A stretch of DNA of 64,000 nucleotides from Edaphochlamys debaryana (taxonomy: Eukaryota; Chlorophyta; Chlorophyceae; Chlamydomonadales). The notes beneath the pieces were generated by a model. That model was not told the DNA's origin, made no database searches, and worked only from the letters and a program-made list of their open reading frames with translations. Below are positions 33,870-43,300 of this stretch, piece by piece. A program made the position numbers and the translations under genes. The DNA is taken from assembly GCA_016858145.1 (NCBI GenBank), contig JAEHOE010000028.1:977852-1041851 (forward strand), in the 5' to 3' direction. Position 1 is the first letter of the stretch. Every line of letters starts with the position of its first letter.

Positions 33870-35074
33870 GCTCATGCTTGGACGCGTACGGATTCCTGCG
33901 TGTCACTCCGCCAGCACCTGTGCCTTTCCAGTGGGTGGAATCCGACACTGAAGAGTTGTCTGACTACTGCAGAAGCTGCAAATTGTCCGCTCTGGGTGCT
34001 CTGCGTGACCGGCCTGATGGAAAGTGGGGGTTTGCAAGAACCATGCGCTGGCTGGGGAGGACACGATGGGGGAGGTAATGGATGTGGCGGGGGACTGCCC
34101 TGGAATAGGGGGACTGAGGATGGGGCTGAGTAACTGTGGCTCCTTGGACGAGCACTTTTGCGCCCCGGAGGCGGCGGAAGAAGGCGCTGCAAGGGCCATC
34201 GGTTACCGTAAGCGGGTATGGTGGGCACTACTGCGCATGCCTTTGAGCAGCGGGTGTGGTGGGTGCGAGCGTGCGGCGGCCTTGGGATGTTGTGTGCTGC
34301 TGGTGGGTCGTCTAGTCCAGCGAATTCTTGCGCGTGTCGTGTTGCAAGTTCGGCCCCGCTTGTGATGCCTACGGAACGCGGGTGGAAGAGGCTCAAGCGT
34401 AAACCGCTTGGCTGCTGTAAGCCCTAGCCCGTCGGCTTGATGAAATGCCCCAGCCGCGGGTTGATGCGGACATTGCGATGTGGATCCTGGTACCAACGGG
34501 TATGTTTATAATGTCATGCCCAGGCTTGGTGTGATGCAAGGCACTTGGTTCGTTGCAACATGACAATCAGGGCGTGGTTGTGAGCTTGATACAGGGGCTT
34601 CGGGGACTGAGTAAAACGTGTGACGACAAGGGATGGACTTGGTTGCAACATGAGAAGCGTATTGTAGGTTAAGTTTTACAAGGGCGCGATTGGCAACGAC
34701 GCGTTACATGGGTTTTGCCGGGCTGCGGTATATATGTGGGGGCCGCGGCGTAGCAGGGAGGCGGGTAGCCGTCAGATGCATGACGTCCCGGCGGAGGTCG
34801 ACGTTGTTGCGTGGAACCGTAGACTGCTTTTGACCCCTTGGCCCACAAGCCAAGCGTCCTTCGCTTCGGCGTTCTGCTCGTACATACGGTACCCCCGTCA
34901 CTCCCAACAAGGGCTCAGGATGACAGCCGGCCTTGGCTTGCCCCTATCCCTATCCATGCAGCAGTTGAGTCGAACGCCCCCCCGCAGGTTGCTTGAGATT
35001 GACGGGTATGACGAGATACGTATGGCAGCACAGCCCCTTCAACCCGCCGAACTGCATGCCGAGCGACACGGCGG
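33870..35074. other. Intergenic region, no gene supported
   Basis: Several short open frames occur on both strands without domain or splice support. A TATA-like TATATATG lies near 34730. Confidence 0.35.
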
Positions 35075-35124
35075 TGTCAGGACACACTATGGGCTACAGC
35101 AAAGTGCAGCCGGCTGACCGAACT
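35075..35124 (+). repeat. 50-bp direct repeat outside the 3' LTR
   Basis: Begins TGTCAGGACACACTATGGGC and matches 35576-35625 with one mismatch (position 35098 A versus 35599 G). It abuts the outer edge of the LTR. Confidence 0.95.
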
Positions 35125-35575
35125 AATCGGCGAGCAAAGACGCAGGCGGTGCCTGGGCTCACTTCTAGGACCAGCGCCGAGGCTCAGCAGCTGGGTCGAG
35201 CGAAAGCTCCTCGGGAAGTCGTCGGATGGCACAGAGACTGCGCCGCAGGCGCTAGAGGCAGCAGAGCAGCAACACTCTAGTAGTTACAGTCACAGCAGAG
35301 TAGATCCGCAGCAAGTAGTGGTGGCAGTGCTTCCGACTTGCTAGTCGGAAGCTGGGCGTTCGCCTAAGTCCCCCCGATCGGAAGGGCTCATTGCCGTACC
35401 TCAGGTGCCCATGCCACGTGTCCCACGAGGCGAACCCTGGTGACACAACCCTAGTCACAACCCCAGACGTACCCTCCAGCACCAAGCAGCAGACCAACCA
35501 CAAACCTCCAGCACCCTACCTCAACTCCCAACCGGCAACCATACTGTGACAGCGACGGTACTGTGCTCTGTCAGC
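35125..35575 (-). repeat. 3' LTR (451 bp)
   Basis: Starts AATCGGCGAGCAAAG and ends CTGTGCTCTGTCAGC on the plus strand. Same length and, by eye, same sequence as 48712-49162. It lacks obvious TG...CA termini at the exact limits of identity. Confidence 0.9.
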
Positions 35576-35625
35576 TGTCAGGACACACTATGGGCTACGG
35601 CAAAGTGCAGCCGGCTGACCGAACT
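35576..35625 (+). repeat. 50-bp direct repeat on the inner side of the 3' LTR
   Basis: Second copy of 35075-35124. The LTR sits exactly between the two copies. The 5' LTR has no such repeat on either side. Confidence 0.95.
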
Positions 35626-35822
35626 CCCCCCCTTGGCGACTCTAGAGCCAAAAACGCGAAGTCAGGCGGCCTCGAAGCTATACGCTAAGTCAGAAGCAGT
35701 TTGCTCAAGCTGTACACAACAGTTCCCTCCAGCAGGGAAACCTCAATCCTCCCCCATGCTCGCTAAGTGTTCTCACCAGGCCACAGCCAGCAGGACTCAT
35801 CTCCCCCGGTTCACCACCCTAT

Positions 35823-36410
35823 CTACGCATGCACCCAGTGCCCAGCGCGTCCCTTCCCGATACCCCTCATCAGCTGCGCCCTCATGGTCGCATCCCGGAA
35901 CACTAACAGCCAAGCTCCAGGCTTTCCGTTGACGTATCCACAGGTGTCTCCAGTGATGATGGCCAGCCGCTCGTCCTCCGTGAAGGTGTTGAGCAGGGCG
36001 GCCCATGCGTCCGGCGGGGCCGTAAGCATGCGCCGTGGGATGAAGGCCACGACTAGCGGCACCATGGCGACAGCCAGGGGCAGCCAGAAGGGCAGAAGCT
36101 CCGGGTGCGGAGCGGAGATGATGAGCCAGGACTCGCCGGGCGTGGCGAGGCGGCGGTAGGTCCCAGGTTGCAGGGGATCCAAGCGGGGCCAGCCCGGGGC
36201 CTCGGTGGCCCGGCCCCCGTTGGCGCAGACGGAGTAGCCTCTCGCGCGGAGCGCGTTGGCCAGAGTCTCGTCGCCGGCGCACGGGTCCAGAATGACGGGC
36301 GATCGGCTCGCGTCCAGGTGGTCCAGAAGTAGGTTGAGCGCCTCCTCAGCGGGCGCAGGGTGCGTACCCGCGGGAAAGGACTCAGGCAGGCTAGAGGCCA
36401 GCCCGGGCAC
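35823..36410 (-). CDS. Methyltransferase-like ORF of the LTR retrotransposon
   Basis: 195 codons from the first ATG, but the frame is open from about 36581, so it overlaps the end of pol by about 30 nt in the -1 frame. The sequence reads like a class I SAM-dependent methyltransferase fold: motif I VILDPCAGDETLANALRARG (36273-36296 encodes VILDPCAG), then WLIISAPHPELLPFWLPLA where adenine/N4-cytosine enzymes carry an (N/D)PP(Y/F) motif, then VPLVVAFIPRRML and CGYVNGKPGAWLLVF. The catalytic NPPY-type motif appears as SAPH, so activity is doubtful. Expression could come from -1 frameshifting out of pol, splicing or re-initiation. Assignment is by motif pattern only. Confidence 0.5.
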   Translation of the reverse strand: MPGLASSLPESFPAGTHPAPAEEALNLLLDHLDASRSPVILDPCAGDETLANALRARGYSVCANGGRATEAPGWPRLDPLQPGTYRRLATPGESWLIISAPHPELLPFWLPLAVAMVPLVVAFIPRRMLTAPPDAWAALLNTFTEDERLAIITGDTCGYVNGKPGAWLLVFRDATMRAQLMRGIGKGRAGHWVHA

Positions 36411-36553
36411 GGAGCGCAGCTGCAGCAGCGCAGCGGCTCGGGCGCTTGGCGAGGACAGGTCCCAGGTGTCGGGCAGGACTAAGGGTGGGGCCCCAGCCGC
36501 CGCGACGAGGTCCGTGGTGGATGGTTGAGCGCATGCTTTGGCTGCTCGCAGAG

Positions 36554-39500
36554 TCAGGCGCTCCGCGGTGCCGTCAGTGTAGCCTCAATGGGGCGAGCGT
36601 GCGGCTCGTCCGACTTGTAGTGCAGGGTGCCCCTACGGTTCACGAAGGTGTTGGTCGCGGGGTCTCGGACCTTGCGGGAGCAGGGAACGCCCTCCAGCGC
36701 CTTGGCCTCATTGAGCCGTCGGCGCGCTTGAGCGGAGGGGAAGATCTGCGGCTGCGGTGCCTCGCGTGGTACGGGGGCAGGTAGCTGATCAATTGTTGCC
36801 GGTGTCACACCGCGGGCATGGCAGTCGGGGCAAGTCCAGGTGCCGCGGGGCACGCGCTGGAGCGGGGGTCGAAGGCAGTACAGGTGCCAGCCGGTGCCGC
36901 ACCCGTCGCACATGACCATCTTGGACTCGTCGCCTGGGAAGGCGCAGATCTCGCAGGGCAGGTCTAGCGGCGGCACTGCGATGCGGGGATCGACGATTGG
37001 GTCCAGGTCCTGGAGGTGGCAGGGAGCAAGGTTGCTCACGTGCTCCTTGCGGATGGTACCATCGCGGCCCATCAGCTCGGCAACTCCCTCTGGGCTCACG
37101 GCCACAATGCGGAGCACGGTGTCGCGGACGGGCAGTTGGAGCGTGTTGTTCTGATTGCGCAGGAGGACGTAGACGTAGTCGCCCACGTTGAATTTGGTGA
37201 AGCGGGGCTTGTAGCCGCCAGCTCGCACGCGGGCGTAGTTGTGGCGGTCTCGCCACTGCGCCGTAAGCAGGTTCTGGCCGTTGAAAGGCGCGGCCTGTTG
37301 CACGTTGTGTGAGCACAGCATGACGAGTTGGTCGGCCCGTTGCGGATCGGCATCAGGGTCGATCGCCTCTGCCCACAGCTCGGCGGCGCCGAGGGGCACA
37401 GCAGGCGGTGCCCCGTACATGAGCTCAAATGGGGACTTGCCGGTGGACTTCTGAGGGGAGCAGCAGTAGCCCATCAGGACCCAAGGCAGGTACTCGTCCC
37501 AGCGCTCGGCGGAGGCGTACTGAGCGCAGTACTTGCGCAGAGAGCGTTTGCAGACCTGCACGACCCTTTCCGCAGCGCCGTTGGCCTGCGGGTGGTTGGG
37601 CGACGTGTGACGATGGTCGATGAAGCATTGCTCAAGCAGGGCGGCGAAGGCACCTTGGAACTCGGTGCCTCCGTCGGTCACCACCTCGGCGGGCGCCGAG
37701 AAGCGGGCTAGGACGTTGGCTAGGAAGGCGTTGGCCACCTCCTCAGAGCCCTTGGAGCGAAGCGGGATCATCTCCACGTGCTTGGTCCAAGCCTCGACGC
37801 AGACCATGACGTACTCGTAGCCGGAGCTCGTGCGCGTGAGAGGCCCAGCCAGGTCCACGTGCCAGCGGAAGAAGGGCCCACGGATTGGCAGGGGGTGCAG
37901 CTCGGGCGGAGTGACGTTGCCAACGGTGTTGGCGCGATCGCACAGGGGGCAGCGCTGCACCACATACTCAACGTCCCTGGACATGCCTTGCCACCAGTAG
38001 CCGTTCTGGACCAGGCACAGGGTGCGGCGAGCTCCCCAGTGCCCCAGGCGGTGGTGGGCCTCCTGGATGATGGCTTGGCGGCGCTCAGGTGGAGGTACTT
38101 CGCGCATGGTGCTGTTGGGCATGCGGCGGTACAGGCGGTTGCTCCGGTCGTCGAAACGGTAATTGATAGCACGACGCGCTACCCGTCTAGCCGCTTCTCC
38201 GACAATGCCGGCGGGGCAGGTGCCCTGGGCGAGGTAGTGGAGCAGTTGCTTGTCCTCCCAAGGGTCGCAGTAGCGGGACTCCTGTGCGTTGGCGACGGCC
38301 AAGACCAGGGCAGAAGTCCAGTGCTCGTTGGATTGGTGGTGCTGCAGCGCGGTGGTGACCAGGGCTGCAGGCTGCGCCGCTGTGTTGTTTTCAATCTCCC
38401 TACCCCCCCCCAGCGGGGCAGCCGGTGGCGCCTGCTGAGGTGGCATGCGGGCCATGTGGTGCGGGGTGACGAAAGCGCGTTGAAGGGCTTGTGCGCAGAG
38501 AAAGATGCGTGCAGCAGCTGGAGTCTGCAGACCCTGCTGCAGGGCGTCGATGGCGGAGGGCACAGCGAGGGTGCCGTCGTTGCGCCGCTCCAGCAGCGAA
38601 GCAGGCTCCAGGCCGGTCAGGGCGGCTATCTCCTCTGGCAGCAGCGGCAAAGGCACGGCCAAGGCGGTGGAGGCTAGCTGGATAGTGGCGAGGTTGCCCG
38701 GCGGGAAGACGGTGACGGGGCGACCCGGCACGTCGCAGGCCGAGTAGGGCTCGCTGAGGGGCGCCTCGCAGAGGGGCAGGCGGCGCGAGGGTACTGCTGC
38801 AGCTGCCAAGAGGTTACTGGGGCTCCAGGCACCAGATGTTGCCACCTTGCGCAGGTGCTCGGGAGCCGCGAGGTTGGTGCAGAAGGCACGCAGCGAGTGC
38901 TGGGCCCTGCCCATGGCAGCGGTGTCCAGCGTGAGGCAGGTCCCCAAGGGCGTGTCCGCAGACGCCGGAGGCTCGCGCTCCAGCAGGAAGCCGGGCGGGA
39001 GACGGGGTTGCAGCTCTTGGAGCCTGCCCAGGAGCTCTAGCACTCTATCTGGCGGAGCCAGGGTCGAGTCTAGGTTGCCAAGCACCAACCACTGCTGCCC
39101 TGACTTGGCGGAAGCAGCAAGGAGGTGGTCGTTGGTGAGCGGACCGGGCGGCAGCGCGGCCCAGGGGCTTTCAACGGTGGAGCCGCGAAGCTGTCGGGGA
39201 AAGGAGGCACGGAGCCAGCCCAGGCGGCGGCGCAGCAGCGAATGCTCTTGCGCGGGCGCGCCCAGGGTGTGATAACGGCGCACGGTCCAGCCCGCCCGGA
39301 GGCAGGCCTCGAGGCCCGTGGCAGCGGAGGTGCCGCACTCCACGACTACCAGCCCTTCCGTGAAGGCGTGCTCCAGGAAGTGGTGCGAGAGCAGGCTGGT
39401 GTCGAGAGCGGCGGTGCGGCCCTCGGCAACTCGGCGGGGACGCGGCGGCGAAAGCGAGGTCGCCCGGAGGGCGTCTCGGGCCTCGCGCACGACGCGGTTG

Positions 39501-40372
39501 GCGGTGAGGTTGGCCTGTCGGGTCAGGAGCTGAGCCGCGGTGCACTCGGGGTCGGCGAAGCGCTCGACGGGGTCAGAGGCCGTGCCGTTGCCGCCAGCGA
39601 GCCACTCGTCGGGAGAGGGAGCGAGGGCGGGGCCCTGTCCCGTGACGGTGGCCAGCAGGGAGTACTCCTCGCGAGCGCGCAGCGCCAGGACTTGGACTGC
39701 AGACATGAGCGCCGTGGGTTGCGCCGAGGGTGTGACGGTCGGATACGGGATGAGCCGAGGTGGCGGCGGCTTGGCGTCGGAGTCCTCATCCATGCGGGCT
39801 CCGGAGCCATCAGCGCTCGAGGGCAGAGGCGAGCGGCTGAGGGTGTCAGCGTTATAGTGGAGCTGGCCTGGCCGATGGGCGACATCGAAGTCGTACTCTT
39901 GCATCAAGAGTGCCCAGCGAGCGTACTGCCCCACTAGGTTTTGGTTCTCCATCAGCCAGAGCAGGGGCGCGTGGTCGGTGACCAGGATGAAGCGTGGGCC
40001 TATCAGGTAGGGGCGCAGCATCTTCATTGCCCAGCAGGCAGCCAGCATCTCACCCTTGTAGGAGGTGTAGTTGCGCTCGTGCACGTTGAGTGAGCGCGAG
40101 ATGCAGGCGACCATGTACTCGTGCCCTTCGTCATCTAGTTGGCCTAGGACGGCGCTGATGCCTACATTGGAAAAGTCAGTGTGCAGGATCAGTTGACGGT
40201 TGGGATCAGGCTTGCGCAGCAGCCGGTCGTTGGTCGAGAACTCGGACTTGAGCTGGTCCAAGGCCTCCTGGTGGCGCGGCTGCCAGGTCTCGGGACCCCA
40301 CGTGACACCCTTCTTGGTGAGCTCGTAGAGCGGGTTGGCGATGCAGGCGAAGCGGGGGATGTAACAACGATA
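36554..40372 (-). CDS. pol, downstream part: RNase H, methyltransferase-like domain, integrase, PHD finger
   Basis: This continues the upstream pol frame after an in-frame TAA (40373-40375). Order: end of RT connection (YIPRFACIANPLYEL), RNase H (LHTDFSNVGISAVLGQ, SYKGEMLAACWAMK, LVTDHAPL, about 39830-40210), methyltransferase-like segment (about 38960-39380), HHCC region (HHRLGHWG, CPLCDRA), integrase core with catalytic Asp in FRWHVDLAG (about 37855), Asp in VVTDGGTEF (about 37670) and Glu in NGAAERVV (about 37570). A canonical PHD finger follows (36826-36957: CEIC, MVMCDGCGTGWHLYC, WTCPDC). PHD fingers read histone H3 tails, so it may steer insertion to chromatin marks, as chromodomains do in chromoviruses. 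Stop TGA at 36554-36556. Confidence 0.85.
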   Translation of the reverse strand, partial: YRCYIPRFACIANPLYELTKKGVTWGPETWQPRHQEALDQLKSEFSTNDRLLRKPDPNRQLILHTDFSNVGISAVLGQLDDEGHEYMVACISRSLNVHERNYTSYKGEMLAACWAMKMLRPYLIGPRFILVTDHAPLLWLMENQNLVGQYARWALLMQEYDFDVAHRPGQLHYNADTLSRSPLPSSADGSGARMDEDSDAKPPPPRLIPYPTVTPSAQPTALMSAVQVLALRAREEYSLLATVTGQGPALAPSPDEWLAGGNGTASDPVERFADPECTAAQLLTRQANLTANRVVREARDALRATSLSPPRPRRVAEGRTAALDTSLLSHHFLEHAFTEGLVVVECGTSAATGLEACLRAGWTVRRYHTLGAPAQEHSLLRRRLGWLRASFPRQLRGSTVESPWAALPPGPLTNDHLLAASAKSGQQWLVLGNLDSTLAPPDRVLELLGRLQELQPRLPPGFLLEREPPASADTPLGTCLTLDTAAMGRAQHSLRAFCTNLAAPEHLRKVATSGAWSPSNLLAAAAVPSRRLPLCEAPLSEPYSACDVPGRPVTVFPPGNLATIQLASTALAVPLPLLPEEIAALTGLEPASLLERRNDGTLAVPSAIDALQQGLQTPAAARIFLCAQALQRAFVTPHHMARMPPQQAPPAAPLGGGREIENNTAAQPAALVTTALQHHQSNEHWTSALVLAVANAQESRYCDPWEDKQLLHYLAQGTCPAGIVGEAARRVARRAINYRFDDRSNRLYRRMPNSTMREVPPPERRQAIIQEAHHRLGHWGARRTLCLVQNGYWWQGMSRDVEYVVQRCPLCDRANTVGNVTPPELHPLPIRGPFFRWHVDLAGPLTRTSSGYEYVMVCVEAWTKHVEMIPLRSKGSEEVANAFLANVLARFSAPAEVVTDGGTEFQGAFAALLEQCFIDHRHTSPNHPQANGAAERVVQVCKRSLRKYCAQYASAERWDEYLPWVLMGYCCSPQKSTGKSPFELMYGAPPAVPLGAAELWAEAIDPDADPQRADQLVMLCSHNVQQAAPFNGQNLLTAQWRDRHNYARVRAGGYKPRFTKFNVGDYVYVLLRNQNNTLQLPVRDTVLRIVAVSPEGVAELMGRDGTIRKEHVSNLAPCHLQDLDPIVDPRIAVPPLDLPCEICAFPGDESKMVMCDGCGTGWHLYCLRPPLQRVPRGTWTCPDCHARGVTPATIDQLPAPVPREAPQPQIFPSAQARRRLNEAKALEGVPCSRKVRDPATNTFVNRRGTLHYKSDEPHARPIEATLTAPRSA
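38960..39380 (-). other. Degenerate cytosine-methyltransferase-like domain inside pol
   Basis: Between RNase H and integrase: LVVVECGTSAATGLEACLRAG resembles motif I of C5 methyltransferases (normally F-x-G-x-GG...GLE.AG). WTVRRYHTLGAPAQEHSLLR follows where the SAM-ribose acidic strand lies. QQWLVLGNLDS sits where the PCQ loop would be, and PPGFLLERE where the ENV motif would be. The catalytic Cys and several Gly are absent, so it is probably not an active enzyme. Comparable domains are known in some algal and dinoflagellate retrotransposons. This is pattern-level inference. Confidence 0.5.
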
Positions 40373-43300
40373 TTAGTTGCAGAGGCTGAGCAGGGCTTGG
40401 AGCTCGGTCAGCGAGCGAGGGGGCTGGATGGCTTGGATTGCAGCGACCTTGGCCTGAACCGGGCGGAGCCCATCAGCGCTCACCATGTGGCCCAGGAACT
40501 CTATCTTGTCTGCCGCGACCACGGTCTTGTCAGGATGCAGCTTGATGTTGATCTCGTCCAACATCGCAAGAAACCGCGCGAGATTCTGCTCGTGCTCCTC
40601 TGCCGTACGGCCGGTTACTGCGGCGTCGTCGACAAACAGGTACACGCAGTCCTGCAGGCCGTACTTCCGCACGTGGTGCGAAAGTACTCGCTGCCACGCT
40701 GCCGTGGCGTTGACAGCACCGTACATCAACCGTTTGTACCGCCAGAGGGTGTTGTTCCACCAGAACGAGGTCTTGTCGCAATCCTCCTCGGCGAGCGGCA
40801 GTTGGTTGAATGCGGCGCGGCAGTCGCACTTAGTAATGAATCGCGCGCCCAGGATGCGATCGAACAGGTCTTCCGGCGCCGGCGGCCGGAAATAATCGCG
40901 CACGCTCGCTGCATTTATACGGCGCGCGTCCGCACAATAGCGGTACTCGTTGGATTCGTACGAACCGTCAATTCCCTTCTTACGTGGCAGGGTTACATTC
41001 ATCGCGTACTGCGTGGAGTTGGACGGCTCGATAATGTCGGCACCGTACAGCTCGCGGCACTTGGTATCCTCAACCAACCGCTCCGCAGCCGAATGTCGTC
41101 GCTGCGCTTCAAATATCGGGTTGTTGTGCTTGAGTTCGAGTCTCACTGGCCCCAACTCCCCTCGGTAGCAACCAATGTCCTTGAGGCTCCTAGCAAACAA
41201 GTGGTCATATTTGGAAAACAGCGTCTTGAGGCTATCGCGCTGCTCCTCAGTCATATCAGGTCGAATGCATAAAGTGTAGCCTGCTTCTTGCTTAACTAAG
41301 GTGGAGTCTTCGGGCGGTGCCCTAGCCCCATCAGGAGTTGTGACATTGGCGGCCGAGGGCCTTGACGCAGCTAAGTCAGGCGGCTCTGTCGGCGGTGCCG
41401 CAGGCCCCACCCCGCTAGGCACATTGGAAGGCACTGCATCCGTGACGCAGGCGCTTGGCGGCGCCTCGGCCGAGGGCGGACCCACAGGCGGTGCCTGGGG
41501 TGGAGGTCGGCTCGCCGGCGGTGACGGGCCGCGCAGGCGCAAGCGCTGCAGGGCTTGCTCCAGCGGGATGGTGGCGGGCGACTGCTCCAGCTGCGCCCAG
41601 CTCGGAGCCAGCCACTGCCCCCCCTGAGGGTAAGCGGGATGCGGGATGCAGTCGGGCGCAGCGTCAGACAGCCGCCAGCAGCCCAGGAAGACCAGCATCA
41701 CGATGGCGAAGGTGAAGGCCTTGTAGCTGTTGAAGCGCCAGCGCGCCGGCGTCGCCGACTTGGTGTTGGCGTCGGGCGGCACGTACTTGCGCTTGGACAC
41801 TTTGGTGCCTGCCGCGGCGGCCCAGCGCTCCGCCCGTTGCTGCAGGAACTGTCGCTTGACTAGGCTCTGGTACTGGCGACGCGCCTGCTCCATGGCGGTA
41901 AAGGCCTGCGCACGCAGCTCCTCCTGTCGGCGCAGCTCGCGCCTCACTTGGCGGGCCAGCTTGCGGTTGATGCTGCGCGTGACGCGGTGCAGGATCATGC
42001 AGCCCAGCCTCCACTGCACGTGCTCCATCCAGTCATCCAGCTGCTCATCCAGCTCCGCGTCATCATCAGATTCCTCCTCACTGCTGGTCGAGTGCCAGTC
42101 CTCATCCTCGGCGTCAGTGGTGTCGGCACCGAAGGTGTCGTACTGCTGCACGGGGCCGTAGACGGGGCTGGCCGCGATCAGGCGCGCGATGGCCCTGGGG
42201 CAGTGCGGGAGGGGAACCCAGATGCCGAAGGTGGTGGCACCGTAAGCAATAGTGCGGGCACCGAGATCGCAGAGCAGGTGCAGGGCACGAGCGAAGGGCA
42301 CGCCGTAGACGTCATGGTCAATCAGGCCGCAGCCGGGGAGGAAGCAGGAGCCCTTGGTCCGCGACTCTGCACCGGCGGCGCCGGGAGCCGGGGACTCACC
42401 AGCCTCGAGGGACTCCGCAGCGGGGCTGAGACCGGCGGCGCCGGGGCCATTGATGCTGCGCTTGGCGGGGGTGTTGGCCTTGACCCTGAAGGGCAGCTGG
42501 CGCGGAGTCGCACAGTACCTGCTGTCGGGCAGCGCCTTCCCATCCCGCTCGCCGGCGGGGCCGGGGCCGGAGTTACCACTGGCAGAGTCGGGTTGCTCGT
42601 CCCCGGGCTTGGCCGCGAGCGGCGGGGCCGGCTCGAGCAGCTTTGAAGACGAGGAGAGCTTGGACTCGGGCTCGGGCTCTACCCCCCCCCTGCTCGAAGC
42701 CGGGGCTGTCGCGAGGGTGCAGAAGCGGATGGCATTGTCCGTGTACCGGTTGCAGAGCCAGAGCCGAGTGCGCCAGGAGGCGGTGTCGTCGACGGGGTAG
42801 CTCAGCCAGTACTCGTCGCCTGAGGTGCGGACGCTGATGTTTGCCCGCAGCAGGGAGAGGAATGGGCGCCCAAACACGACGCCGTAGGGCAGGTCCTCCA
42901 CGGGCAGGACGGGTGCTACGGGCACTTGCACCATGATCGCTGCGGGTTCACTTGGGGCGCCGTCGCGTCCCAGGGTGCCGTTGATGAAGATGCGTACGTC
43001 GCGTGCCGTGCGCTTGGTGGAGTAGAACGACTTCTTGACACCGCGCGCTCCGAAGACCTTGATCACCTCGTCCTCGTGGTAGAGACCGGCGGTAGTGACC
43101 GCTGTGTCTTGCAGCACGGCGACGGGAACGCCGTTGAAGAGGTCTTGCCGCATGAGGCAGCATGCCCCGGTGAGGCCCATGTCGACGCTGTACGACGCCG
43201 ACGTGATGTCGAACCCCGCGCACGTGATCTCGATCTTGGGGAGGCCTTGTGACTCCCACCGGGATCGCTCGTTGTCGCCAAACAGCAGACCGGTGCACAG

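Noticed and set aside
33833..34078. 81-codon plus-strand ORF with protein-like text
   Set aside because: No family, no splice context, and it partly overlaps the better-supported minus-strand ORF at 33392-33866.
40181..41272. 363-codon plus-strand ORF
   Set aside because: Antisense of RT and RNase H, whose catalytic motifs are intact on the minus strand.
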